A stretch of DNA of 64,000 nt. It comes from Domibacillus robiginosus (lineage in GTDB: Bacteria > Bacillota > Bacilli > Bacillales > Domibacillaceae). Position numbers and translations under genes: made by a program. Within the stretch, counting starts at the first letter, position 1. Every line of letters starts with the position of its first letter. Positions 26,272 to 33,987 of this stretch are shown here, piece after piece. The stretch covers positions 186,001 to 250,000 of the forward strand of contig NZ_LAHL01000009.1 in the NCBI RefSeq assembly GCF_000966195.1. The letters are read 5' to 3'. The notes beneath the pieces are model-generated. The model searched no databases. It saw only the letters and a program-made list of their open reading frames with translations, and was not told the origin of the DNA.

Positions 26272-26664
26272 TTAGTCCATGGATTGATTAATTTTTGATA
26301 ACACGCCGTTAATAAATTTTCCGGCCCGCTCATCACTAAAATACTTCGCTAATTCAATTGCTTCATTCACGGCTACCTTGGCTGGAACATCGTCTGAATA
26401 TTGCATTTCATACACAGCGAGACGCAAAATATTCCGGTCAACTTTTGCCAGACGGTCAAACGACCATTTTTCTAAATTGCTTTTAATGATTGTGTCGATC
26501 TCCTCGCGGTGCTGCTCTACTCCGGTGACAATTTCACGCAAATAGCTGCTGTCGCTGTCACTTTCTTCTAATACGTTTGCCACTGCTTCCGATGACTCCG
26601 CTCCACTTAAATCCATTTGATAAAGAGCCTGGATGCCCTTTTCCCGTGCCGTACGTCTGTTCAT
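26272..26664 (-). CDS. nusB: Transcription antitermination protein NusB
   Basis: All-helical protein of 130 aa that with NusE/S10 binds boxA in rRNA leaders. Typical segments are [17 protein letters not shown] at the N-terminus, [24 protein letters not shown] in the middle and [25 protein letters not shown] at the end. ATG 26664 is preceded by AAAGGAGC. It follows yqhY after a terminator-like hairpin. Confidence 0.96.
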   Translation of the reverse strand: MNRRTAREKGIQALYQMDLSGAESSEAVANVLEESDSDSSYLREIVTGVEQHREEIDTIIKSNLEKWSFDRLAKVDRNILRLAVYEMQYSDDVPAKVAVNEAIELAKYFSDERAGKFINGVLSKINQSMD

Positions 26665-26727
26665 TCGATTGCTCCTTTGTATTTAATGCCTTTTTGATCA
26701 TAGCATAAAAAAGCGCTGTGGAAAACA

Positions 26728-26763
26728 TACGAAAAACGCTCCGGCAATGCCAGAGCGCTTCTT
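26728..26763 (-). terminator. Hairpin between yqhY and nusB
   Basis: On the minus strand AGCGCTCTGGC pairs with GCCGGAGCGTT around ATT, followed by TTTCG. Likely a partial terminator setting the accBC-yqhY versus nusB ratio. Confidence 0.55.
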
Positions 26764-26766
26764 CGT

Positions 26767-27186
26767 TTATACTTCGTCCTGATATTCAGGTTCCGGCTGT
26801 TTCGTTTCAAATTGTATCCCAACAATATGAATATTAACCTCGTCTGCTTCAAGTGCCGTCATGTTAAGAAGCGTCTGGCGGATTCCTTCCTGCATTAACT
26901 GGGCAACACGGGGAATCGACACGCCGAACTTTACCACACAATACACATCAACCTTGATGCCATCCTCGGTTAATTCAACTCGGACACCCTTGCCGTGATT
27001 TTTCTTGCCCAGCCGCTCCACTACACCTGAGGCAAAGCTTCCGCGCATTTTTTCAACGCCGTCCACTTCTGAAGCAGCGATTCCGGCAATCACTTCAATA
27101 ACTTCAGGAGCAATTTCAATACGGCCGTGGCCGCCCTCTCCATTGCTCATTTCGAGTACTTGATTTACAGATTGTTGTTCTGACAT
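26767..27186 (-). CDS. yqhY: Asp23/Gls24 family protein YqhY
   Basis: DUF322 protein of 139 aa, starting at ATG 27186 behind GGAGGTG. The core is RIEIAPEVIEVIAGIAASEVDGVEKMRGSF-type sequence (in parts: IEIAPEVIEVIAGIAA, VRVELTEDGIKVDVYCVVKFG, VNIHIVGIQF). In B. subtilis YqhY is encoded with accBC and influences acetyl-CoA carboxylase activity; loss causes lipophilic clusters. The position directly after accC supports the same role. No membrane segment. Confidence 0.92.
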   Translation of the reverse strand: MSEQQSVNQVLEMSNGEGGHGRIEIAPEVIEVIAGIAASEVDGVEKMRGSFASGVVERLGKKNHGKGVRVELTEDGIKVDVYCVVKFGVSIPRVAQLMQEGIRQTLLNMTALEADEVNIHIVGIQFETKQPEPEYQDEV

Positions 27187-27202
27187 TCTAAGCACCTCCG
27201 AA

Positions 27203-28561
27203 TTAGGATTGACTTTTCATTACATCATATGTTTCAAGGAATTTCGTATTGAAGTCCCCGCCCACAAATACCTCATGCTCAAGCAGCTTCTGATGAAACG
27301 GAATCGTTGTATAAACCCCTTCTACAACAAACTCCGAAAGCGCTCGTTTCATCCGGGCAATGGCTTCTTCCCGTGTTTTGCCATGAACAATTAACTTTGC
27401 CACCATTGAATCATAAAAAGGTGGAATCATATAGCCCGGATACACAGCAGAATCAATCCGTACACCAAACCCACCTGGCGGAAGATATCCTTCTACTCTT
27501 CCCGCAGATGGCATAAAATTCTTTTCTGGATTTTCTGCATTAATCCGGCATTCAATTGCCCAGCCGTCAAATGTTACATCTTCCTGTGAAAGCGACAGCA
27601 CTTCACCGGAAGCGACCCGAATTTGCTCCTTAATTAAATCAACGCCCGTAACCATTTCTGTGACAGGATGTTCTACTTGAATACGAGTATTCATTTCCAT
27701 GAAATAAAATGTGCCAACGTGGGCATCATAAATAAATTCTACCGTGCCTGCCCCTGTGTAATCAACTGCCCGGGCTGCTTTAACCGCTGCTTCACCCATT
27801 TGGGCTCTTGTTTCTTCGTCCAAAGCCGGGGATGGTGTTTCTTCGAGCAGCTTTTGCATACGGCGCTGAATCGTGCAATCACGCTCACCTAAATGAATCA
27901 CGTTTCCATGCGTATCAGCCAGCACCTGAATTTCAACATGGCGGAAATCCTCGATAAATTTCTCTAAATACACACCTGGATTTCCGAAAGCTGTCGCTGC
28001 TTCCTGCTGTGTCATATGGATACCTTTTTCCAGTTCCACTTCGTCACGGGCTACACGGATCCCTTTTCCGCCTCCGCCGGCTGTCGCCTTGATAATCACC
28101 GGATATCCGATTTCAGCAGCAACCGTTAGTCCCTCTTCAATATCTTTAATGATCCCGTCTGAACCCGGAACAATCGGCACTCCTGCTTCTTCCATTGTAT
28201 CACGTGCTACGTCTTTTGTTCCCATTTGCGTAATCGCTTCTGGCGAGGGACCGATAAAGGTAATGTTCAATTCACGGCACAATTCTGCGAAGCTCGCGTT
28301 TTCCGCTAAAAAGCCGTAACCGGGATGGATCGCATCGGATGCTGTTAACTTCGCTACACTGACGATATTTGTAAAGTTCAGGTAGCTGTCTTTTGAAGCA
28401 GTTGGACCAATGCAGTACGCTTCGTCTGCCAGTTGTACGTGCAGCGCTTCACGGTCTGCTTCTGAGTAGACGGCTACTGTGTCAATTCCCAGTTCTCTGC
28501 AGGCCCGAATAATTCGGACCGCAATTTCTCCGCGATTGGCAATCAATACTTTTTTTATCAT
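27203..28561 (-). CDS. accC: Acetyl-CoA carboxylase, biotin carboxylase subunit
   Basis: ATP-grasp enzyme of 452 aa carboxylating biotin on AccB. N-terminal [23 protein letters not shown] loop [31 protein letters not shown] and the active-site [16 protein letters not shown] motif are all present. ATG 28561 follows AAAGGAGC, 14 nt after accB. It forms the classical accB-accC pair of fatty-acid synthesis. Propionyl-CoA carboxylase was not seen in this window, so the source of methylmalonyl-CoA lies elsewhere. Confidence 0.97.
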   Translation of the reverse strand: MIKKVLIANRGEIAVRIIRACRELGIDTVAVYSEADREALHVQLADEAYCIGPTASKDSYLNFTNIVSVAKLTASDAIHPGYGFLAENASFAELCRELNITFIGPSPEAITQMGTKDVARDTMEEAGVPIVPGSDGIIKDIEEGLTVAAEIGYPVIIKATAGGGGKGIRVARDEVELEKGIHMTQQEAATAFGNPGVYLEKFIEDFRHVEIQVLADTHGNVIHLGERDCTIQRRMQKLLEETPSPALDEETRAQMGEAAVKAARAVDYTGAGTVEFIYDAHVGTFYFMEMNTRIQVEHPVTEMVTGVDLIKEQIRVASGEVLSLSQEDVTFDGWAIECRINAENPEKNFMPSAGRVEGYLPPGGFGVRIDSAVYPGYMIPPFYDSMVAKLIVHGKTREEAIARMKRALSEFVVEGVYTTIPFHQKLLEHEVFVGGDFNTKFLETYDVMKSQS

Positions 28562-28574
28562 TGCAACTGCTCCT

Positions 28575-29066
28575 TTATTCCGGTTTCACCAAGAAAAGCG
28601 GCTGGCCGTATTCAACAAGCTGTCCATCTTTTACAAGGATTTCAACAATTTCTCCGCCCACTTCTGCTTCGATTTCATTAAACAACTTCATGGCTTCCAC
28701 GATGCAGACAACGGAATCCGGCTGAATTTTAGACCCTGCTTTCACATACGCTTCTTGATCCGGCGATGGCGACTGATAAAACGTTCCAACCATTGGTGAG
28801 GTAATTTTATGTAAGTTAGCGTTATCAGCTGCTGATTTCGGTGCTTCTGGTGCCGGCGCCTCCTGCGTAACTGGCTCAGCTGGCGCTTCCGGTGTAACCG
28901 ATACTTGTTGAACATGTGAGACCGGCGCTGCTTGTGATGCAGCATATGTAGTGACTCCTGTTGATTTTTTCATTTTCAGCTTGCTACCTGCTGATTCAAA
29001 TACGAATTCATCAATTCCTGATTGATCAACCAGTTTGATTAATTCTCTAATTTCTTGTACTTTCAT
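28575..29066 (-). CDS. accB: Acetyl-CoA carboxylase biotin carboxyl carrier protein
   Basis: BCCP of 163 aa: N-terminal helical segment ([17 protein letters not shown]), a Pro/Ala-rich linker at about 48-80, and the biotinyl domain 85-163 with biotin-lysine 127 in [15 protein letters not shown] 29066 is chosen because AAGGGGTG lies eight nt upstream and the product has the family start; the frame is open for 32 more codons through the promoter region. Promoter at 29135-29162. Confidence 0.96.
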   Translation of the reverse strand: MKVQEIRELIKLVDQSGIDEFVFESAGSKLKMKKSTGVTTYAASQAAPVSHVQQVSVTPEAPAEPVTQEAPAPEAPKSAADNANLHKITSPMVGTFYQSPSPDQEAYVKAGSKIQPDSVVCIVEAMKLFNEIEAEVGGEIVEILVKDGQLVEYGQPLFLVKPE

Positions 29067-29134
29067 GTACAGAGCACCCCTTTTAGGAAATAAATAAACG
29101 AGCCGTTTTTCACAAATAAAAAAGCCCTCCCCCC

Positions 29135-29162
29135 ATTTTATCTTTTTTTCGTTAATTAGCAA
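29135..29162 (-). promoter_or_regulatory. SigA-type promoter of accB-accC-yqhY
   Basis: On the minus strand TTGCTA (29162-29157), a 16-nt spacer and TAAAAT (29140-29135), about 70 nt upstream of accB. No FapR palindrome was seen. Confidence 0.5.
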
Positions 29163-29178
29163 ATATAGAATCTATAAT

Positions 29179-29216
29179 GAAAGGAGCCCGCTCTTTAAAA
29201 AGCGGGTGCTCCTTTT
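29179..29216 (-). terminator. Terminator of the spoIIIA operon
   Basis: On the minus strand AAAGGAGC-a-CCCGCT pairs with AGCGGG-CTCCTTT, then CATTA. A strong GC stem right behind the spoIIIAH stop. Confidence 0.75.
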
Positions 29217-29733
29217 ATTTAAATGGTTCGAATTCTACCGAAACCGGCATTTTATCACCCATTTCTTCTTTAGCAAGCTGAATCAATTCATTAGCCGCTT
29301 CTGTGGAATGGCTGTCCGCTTTTACTGTAATCCGAACTTCTCCATCTATTGTTCTAACAAGAGCGTCTTCGTACCCCTTCGATTTAATAACAGTTTCGAG
29401 CATTCGCTCACTGGAAGCCTGCTCGTCCAGCTGCTGCATCGTCGTATAAGCTTCATCCTTCGCTTCGGCTGAAAGCTCTGCAGAAGCCACTTTCGCGGTT
29501 AATTCTTCTTTTAATCGGCTGCGTTCTTCTTCCGCTTCAAGCCGGATCATTTCAAAAACTTCGTCATTTGGCGTTTCTTCTACCGCTACATCCACATCCT
29601 CCTGTGGCTCCGACACTTTTTCTTCAAGTGTAGAAGCCGGCAGCAGTTTTTCCGGACCTGTCATATAATAAACCCCGAGCACAGCCGTTAAACTAACCAT
29701 TGTAAATAGCCAAACCGTTTGTTTTTTCGGCAT
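29215..29733 (-). CDS. spoIIIAH: SpoIIIAH, mother-cell channel protein
   Basis: Protein of 172 aa with one N-terminal membrane helix (WLFTMVSLTAVLGVYYM) and an extracytoplasmic domain. During engulfment that domain rings with the forespore protein SpoIIQ to form the feeding-tube channel. The C-terminal YscJ-like fold (about 85-172) is recognisable in SERMLETVIKSKGYEDALV and ANELIQLAKEEM. Shorter than B. subtilis (218 aa), mainly in the acidic linker. ATG 29733 follows CAGGAGGG and shares its first base region with the spoIIIAG stop. Confidence 0.94.
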   Translation of the reverse strand: MPKKQTVWLFTMVSLTAVLGVYYMTGPEKLLPASTLEEKVSEPQEDVDVAVEETPNDEVFEMIRLEAEEERSRLKEELTAKVASAELSAEAKDEAYTTMQQLDEQASSERMLETVIKSKGYEDALVRTIDGEVRITVKADSHSTEAANELIQLAKEEMGDKMPVSVEFEPFK

Positions 29734-30281
29734 TAATTTTTCCCTCCTGTTTTTCCAGGCATGACGGCTACGCGATGCACAGGAACACCAAGCACCCGAG
29801 TGACCGCTTCAACCATGCGCTTTTTCACCTGCGCCCGTTCAGCTCCCACAGCGACAATTAACACACCTTGTATATCCGGACGGCGCGTTTCAATCATGAC
29901 TGGACTTTCCACATCCCCACTGCGGACAACAGCCATCTGCTCATCACTTGTGCTTTCGCTCTCCCCTTCAGAAGAAACTACGTTTTTTTGGTAAACATTC
30001 CGTTCAGAAGAAGCCAGATTCACAACTACCGAAACATTGGACACACCATCAATTTGATTGAGTGCATGGGTTAATTCAGATTCGTAATCCTTTTTCCAAT
30101 CTTCTTCCGTATTCGCTGCAGCAGGCTTGCTTTCTGTTTGTTCAGGCGGTTGTTCTGTTTCCGTCAAATCACTGAGTGCCATCAGGGCAATACCGGCACC
30201 CAGCGCAATGGCTGCCCACTTTAGCGGCTTGTCCGCTTTGCCATTCTTCCACCATGTTAAAAGCGATTGCCGGTCAGCCAC
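29733..30281 (-). CDS. spoIIIAG: SpoIIIAG, channel ring protein
   Basis: Protein of 182 aa: cytoplasmic N-terminus, a membrane helix near 23-38 (PLKWAAIALGAGIALMAL) and an intermembrane domain of the ring-building motif type seen in secretion systems. VVNLASSERNVYQKNVV and VLIVAVGAERAQVKKRMVEAVTRVLG are family-typical. It forms a large ring with SpoIIIAH around the engulfing forespore. The start overlaps the spoIIIAF stop by 8 nt. Confidence 0.93.
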   Translation of the reverse strand: MADRQSLLTWWKNGKADKPLKWAAIALGAGIALMALSDLTETEQPPEQTESKPAAANTEEDWKKDYESELTHALNQIDGVSNVSVVVNLASSERNVYQKNVVSSEGESESTSDEQMAVVRSGDVESPVMIETRRPDIQGVLIVAVGAERAQVKKRMVEAVTRVLGVPVHRVAVMPGKTGGKN

Positions 30282-30774
30282 CTCCTGTTTCCTCCTTTTC
30301 CATCACCATATTCAGCTGATGAGCCCCAATATTCCACTTTTCCGCTAAATGCTCCCGAATTTCCTGCTCTGGACACTGGCCATGGAGCTGTATATCTACT
30401 TTTTGCACTTGTTCTTCTTTTACTTCCGCTTCCACAGCAACAAGCTCACAGGAAGTGAAAGAGGAAACAATTTGCTCGGCTTCCTGCTGAAATGTTTGAT
30501 TTACATAGGTGTCAGAAGCCAGCTCCGAAACGCCCGACAATTCCTCAACCTGCTTTTTCGTTTCCTGCTCAAACGAAGATACACCCTGTTTATCTGAAAA
30601 AGAAAAGGACCAGTCAGCGGAAAAAAGCGGTTTAACCAGTGCAGCCATGATCACCAGCCCGGCTGCAAGCCGGACATATTTTTTCATCGGTGATTCGGAT
30701 AAAAGCATGTCGACGACAGAAGCGCATAATAAAAGTGCCAGAACGGATGACAGCCAGTCAAAAAGACTCTGCAT
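30274..30774 (-). CDS. spoIIIAF: SpoIIIAF
   Basis: Protein of 166 aa with two N-terminal hydrophobic helices (WLSSVLALLLCASVVDMLL and LAAGLVIMAALVKPLF) and a soluble domain rich in Glu, Gln and Val. It is a ring-motif component of the mother-cell SpoIIIA complex. B. subtilis SpoIIIAF is about 206 aa, so this is compact. Four nt separate it from spoIIIAE. Confidence 0.92.
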   Translation of the reverse strand: MQSLFDWLSSVLALLLCASVVDMLLSESPMKKYVRLAAGLVIMAALVKPLFSADWSFSFSDKQGVSSFEQETKKQVEELSGVSELASDTYVNQTFQQEAEQIVSSFTSCELVAVEAEVKEEQVQKVDIQLHGQCPEQEIREHLAEKWNIGAHQLNMVMEKEETGGG

Positions 30775-30778
30775 CTTC

Positions 30779-31864
30779 TCACCTCATCATGTAAGCGGCA
30801 TTTCCTGCAGCTACAACAGCAGCCATAAATAAAAAATACATAAACGACACGAGTGCCAGAGCAGCCAGCATAAACGACATCGTTTTACCAATAATATCAA
30901 GCAGCGACGCAGCAGCTGAATCTCCAAGCGGCTGAAGCACAGCAGCTGATGCCTTATACAGCACTACAAGCACCATCAGCTTCACTACAGGAAACAGCGC
31001 TGTAAGGGCCAAAAGAGCAATACCGGCAGCGCCTGCCGTGTTGTGAATCATCAGGGCAGCGCCAGAGGCTGTATCTGCGGCGTCTGCCATCATCCGGCCT
31101 ACTACAGGCACAAAAGTGCCGCTTATAAATTTAGCCGTTTTAACGGTTAAACCATCTGCCGCTGCAGCCGTAACACCCCTCATCGTTAAGATGGTCAGAA
31201 AAACGGTCATAAACGCACTGAGGAGCCAAATGCTGATTGTTCTGAGCAGAGCTGCAATCCGATCGGCATTATAGTGATCTGACAGTAAACTGACCAGGCT
31301 GAAGACCACGGAGAAAATCAAGCATGGCAGAATAATTTGATCAATTAAAATACCCGATGCATTCATCATAAAAAGAAGCAGCGGCGGAAACAACGCAGCA
31401 GATGCCACAGCGCCGCTTATGGTCAGTAATGCGATTAAAACCGGCATAAAAGCCATCATAAAAACGGTCATTTGCTCTACTGCAGCCGAAATGGATTCAA
31501 CAGCCAGTCGGAATGTCCCCATAGACAGGATAAAAATAGGAATCAGCACAGCTGCTTCTGCGGTTTTGGTTACCGTTTGCGTTTCCAATGCTTGTCCTAC
31601 TGTTTTAAGCACCGCAGCCAGAATAGATAACAAAAAAATTATCGCCAGACTTTGTGCGTGTGTAGTTACTTCAAAAAGAACATAGGACTTCAATGCCGAC
31701 ATCCAGCTTTCAAGCGATAACAGAGCTGTCAAATCGATATTAGAAGAATCAAACTCCATTTTTCCGGGTAAAAAAGGACCGTACAGCTGCTTTAGTTCAC
31801 TCCATCTTTTTTCAAGCGCCGATAAATCCGCTTGCTCCATTATCGGCTGCCATATAGATCCCAT
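30779..31864 (-). CDS. spoIIIAE: SpoIIIAE polytopic membrane protein
   Basis: Protein of 361 aa with about seven hydrophobic segments from residue 65 onward, for example SLAIIFLLSILAAVLKTVG and LLSAFMTVFLTILTMRGV. It is the putative translocase-like component of the SpoIIIA apparatus. Start ATG 31864 follows GGGCGGTGAT, and a TGA lies two codons upstream in frame, so no longer N-terminus is possible. The B. subtilis protein begins with a cleavable signal peptide as I recall; here residues 1-60 are hydrophilic. This is noted as unusual. Confidence 0.93.
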   Translation of the reverse strand: MGSIWQPIMEQADLSALEKRWSELKQLYGPFLPGKMEFDSSNIDLTALLSLESWMSALKSYVLFEVTTHAQSLAIIFLLSILAAVLKTVGQALETQTVTKTAEAAVLIPIFILSMGTFRLAVESISAAVEQMTVFMMAFMPVLIALLTISGAVASAALFPPLLLFMMNASGILIDQIILPCLIFSVVFSLVSLLSDHYNADRIAALLRTISIWLLSAFMTVFLTILTMRGVTAAAADGLTVKTAKFISGTFVPVVGRMMADAADTASGAALMIHNTAGAAGIALLALTALFPVVKLMVLVVLYKASAAVLQPLGDSAAASLLDIIGKTMSFMLAALALVSFMYFLFMAAVVAAGNAAYMMR

Positions 31865-31867
31865 GGA

Positions 31868-32260
31868 TCACCGCCCTGGAAGCATGTTTAAAACTGTTTC
31901 AATCAAAATAGTTAAAATAGGCAGAATCAGCGCCATAATAATAATTTTTCCGGCAATCTCCATTTTTGCAGCAAGTGCCTGCTGACCTGCGTCTTTTGCG
32001 ATATTGGCAATAAATTCGGATATAAAAGCTACGCCCACGGCTTTTAAAACTGTTTCAATATAAAGAGCTTCCACGCCTGCATAAGCAGCCATTTTTCGAA
32101 CAGCTGCAATAAGCTTCGCCATTTCATCCGCAAACTGGTAAAGAAGAATACTGCATGTAAATAAAACAAACAGCAAGGAAAAACCCGGACTGTATTCATG
32201 AAGCAAAATGGCTAAAAAAACAGCAACGAGTATGATAGCGGCAATATGCGTAATGGCAAT
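31868..32260 (-). CDS. spoIIIAD: SpoIIIAD, probably starting at a non-canonical ATT codon
   Basis: Small membrane protein of the SpoIIIA complex, three to four helices. The conserved part runs from LLHEYSPGFSLLFVLF to IPAnalogous PILTILIETVLNML. The only canonical starts are internal: TTG 32206 gives 112 aa and removes the first helix. The frame upstream encodes that helix (AITHIAAIILVAVFLAILL) and is closed by TGA at 32264-32266. AGGAGCGG (32274-32267) sits six nt before ATT 32260, giving 130 aa against about 133 in B. subtilis. ATT initiation, or a base error at this codon, is therefore likely. Confidence 0.85.
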   Translation of the reverse strand: MAITHIAAIILVAVFLAILLHEYSPGFSLLFVLFTCSILLYQFADEMAKLIAAVRKMAAYAGVEALYIETVLKAVGVAFISEFIANIAKDAGQQALAAKMEIAGKIIIMALILPILTILIETVLNMLPGR

Positions 32261-32276
32261 GAGTCAACCGCTCCTA

Positions 32277-32480
32277 TCATTGAAATAAAAACACTGATTT
32301 TATTTTTTCAAACAGCTGGCCAACAATGGTTGCAGCCATAAATAAAATGTATACAAAACCGAACAAGGTAACCCACTGGGCATATTCTTTTTTGCCAAGC
32401 TGCTCCAAAATGGTATGCAAAAAAGCAGCAATAATACCGATGGCAGCAATTTTAAACAGTAAATCTACGTCCATATTCAT
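32277..32480 (-). CDS. spoIIIAC: SpoIIIAC
   Basis: Small protein of 67 aa with two membrane helices (LLFKIAAIGIIAAFLHTIL and WVTLFGFVYILFMAATIV) separated by the highly conserved EQLGKKEYAQW. Component of the mother-cell SpoIIIA machine. The start at ATG 32480 (MNMDVDLL) is chosen because AGGGTGGG lies eight nt upstream; an in-frame TTG/ATG-equivalent at 32492 would include that site. Thirteen nt separate it from spoIIIAB. Confidence 0.93.
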   Translation of the reverse strand: MNMDVDLLFKIAAIGIIAAFLHTILEQLGKKEYAQWVTLFGFVYILFMAATIVGQLFEKIKSVFLFQ

Positions 32481-32493
32481 CTTCCGACCCACC

Positions 32494-33006
32494 CTATAAA
32501 AGCAAAATGGCTGTCATCAGGCCAAACAGCAGACTAACAGACCGTGTCATGCCCGAAAGCTTTTTTTCTTCAGTTGCAGCTTCTTCACGCTGCTTTTCAA
32601 GCTGCTTTAAAACGAGCTGGAGCTTTCTTGCCTCTGCCGTCTGGGTGACCGTACCGAGCATACAGCCTGCTTGTTCGACAATCTGCAGGTCTCTCTTTTT
32701 AAGCGCCAGTCCGCTTGAATGCTTTTTTAAAACATCGGACCAGAGATCTTCAGCGCTTTTTTCTGAGTTAGACAGCTCCTCGGCAAACACAGCAAAAATC
32801 CTGTCTGCAGGCTTTTCAATTGTATTAGAAATGGCGCGCACAGCTGTTTCCATTGATTCTGCGCCATAAGCGATAGACGATTCAAGCATCATAAGGGCTG
32901 TTTCAAATTGACGAATTTGGCGGACACGCTCCCCATACGATCTTGATTTATGCCAGCCGATAAACAAGCTCGCCGCTACAATAAACAAGGCACCGGCCCA
33001 CTTCAT
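32494..33006 (-). CDS. spoIIIAB: SpoIIIAB
   Basis: Protein of 170 aa with an N-terminal hydrophobic segment (WAGALFIVAASLFIGWH), a helical GspF-like cytoplasmic domain (RQIRQFETALMMLESSIAYGA, LGTVTQTAEARKLQLVLKQL) and a C-terminal membrane helix (VSLLFGLMTAILLL). Together with the ATPase SpoIIIAA it resembles the motor/platform pair of type II secretion. ATG overlaps the spoIIIAA stop by 4 nt. Confidence 0.93.
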   Translation of the reverse strand: MKWAGALFIVAASLFIGWHKSRSYGERVRQIRQFETALMMLESSIAYGAESMETAVRAISNTIEKPADRIFAVFAEELSNSEKSAEDLWSDVLKKHSSGLALKKRDLQIVEQAGCMLGTVTQTAEARKLQLVLKQLEKQREEAATEEKKLSGMTRSVSLLFGLMTAILLL

Positions 33007-33896
33007 CCGGCCGCTTGCTTTTCTTTTTTTAGTATGGTAAAGCCATGCTCTCTATTTACTTCGATATAGTTATCGAATAAGCCACTTTCTTTAATTTGGC
33101 GAATAACGGGACGGCGAAGAGCTTCTTCTAAAGAACGTGCGTGAACGGTTGCGATAACTGCAATACCTGCATGCAGCGCTTCTGAAAGAGCCTGTGCATC
33201 CTCAGGACGGCCGATTTCATCTACAATTAAAACGTCTGGACTCATAGAACGGATCATCATCATCATTCCTTCTGATTTCGGGCACGCATCCAAAACATCC
33301 GTTTTCATCCCAACATCCAGCTGGGGAACTCCATACAGACATCCTGCTATTTCAGAGCGTTCGTCGACAATGCATGTCTTTACCGCTTTTATTTTCCGAT
33401 TCGCTTCTCCTGTACCGGCAATGCGGGCAATATCCCGCAATAGGGTTGTTTTACCGGAACGTGGAGGACCAATCAAAAGCGTGCTTTTCCATCCGCCTTC
33501 ACATAAAGATGCCAGCATGGGAAGAGCTGCTCCTTTTTTTTGCTTGGCAATCCTTATATTAAAAAAGGATAAGTTGGTCATCGAAGACACCGTGCCTTCT
33601 TTTAAAACAGCTTGTCCTGCAAGACCGATGCGGTGGCCTCCCTCAATGGTTAAATAACCACGCTTTAATTGCTCTTCAAGCCGGTACACGGAATGTTTCG
33701 TAATCTTGTGAACAAATGCAGCACGATCCTGTTCAGAAAAATAAGTGGAGAGCACATATGGCTTTGGGCCTGACAGCTCAATACGCTGACCGGTTCGAAG
33801 CCTGATCTCTTCAATTGCCGGATCGCTTTTCAAAAGAGGACTGACAGCTTGTAACGTCGATTCGGGTAAATAAGGGATAATGGTTTTATAGGGCAA
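33003..33896 (-). CDS. spoIIIAA: SpoIIIAA ATPase
   Basis: AAA/secretion-type ATPase of 297 aa energising the SpoIIIA complex. Walker A GPPRSGKTTLLRDIA, Walker B LIVDEIG (PDVLIVDEIGRPED) and conserved VDERSEIAG are visible. TTG 33896 is preferred: GGAAGGAGG lies four nt upstream. The longer GTG start at 33923 would coincide with the end of the SigE -10 element, that is, upstream of the transcript start. First gene of the eight-gene operon, all overlapping or within 16 nt. Confidence 0.94.
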   Translation of the reverse strand: MPYKTIIPYLPESTLQAVSPLLKSDPAIEEIRLRTGQRIELSGPKPYVLSTYFSEQDRAAFVHKITKHSVYRLEEQLKRGYLTIEGGHRIGLAGQAVLKEGTVSSMTNLSFFNIRIAKQKKGAALPMLASLCEGGWKSTLLIGPPRSGKTTLLRDIARIAGTGEANRKIKAVKTCIVDERSEIAGCLYGVPQLDVGMKTDVLDACPKSEGMMMMIRSMSPDVLIVDEIGRPEDAQALSEALHAGIAVIATVHARSLEEALRRPVIRQIKESGLFDNYIEVNREHGFTILKKEKQAAG

Positions 33897-33923
33897 TCCG
33901 CCGCCTCCTTCCGCTCTTTCCAC

Positions 33924-33951
33924 ATTGTATGATTGAAGAAGGCATATTATC
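33924..33951 (-). promoter_or_regulatory. SigE-type promoter of spoIIIA
   Basis: On the minus strand the -10 element CATACAAT (33931-33924) fits the SigE consensus CATACAHT exactly. An ATAATAT -35 element (33950-33944) lies at the usual distance. It fits mother-cell expression after septation. Confidence 0.7.
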
Positions 33952-33955
33952 CATG

Positions 33956-33983
33956 AAAAAACCGCCAGAAGATTGGCGGTTTA
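33956..33983 (-). terminator. Terminator of the acyl-CoA dehydrogenase-like gene
   Basis: On the minus strand AAACCGCC pairs with GGCGGTTT around AATCTTCT and ends in TTTTTTC, just before the spoIIIA promoter. Confidence 0.85.
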
Positions 33984-33987
33984 ATAT

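Noticed and set aside
26661-26852. 63-codon ORF overlapping yqhY and nusB starts
   Set aside because: It reads through the terminator hairpin and both real genes in a wrong frame. No ribosome site or family pattern.
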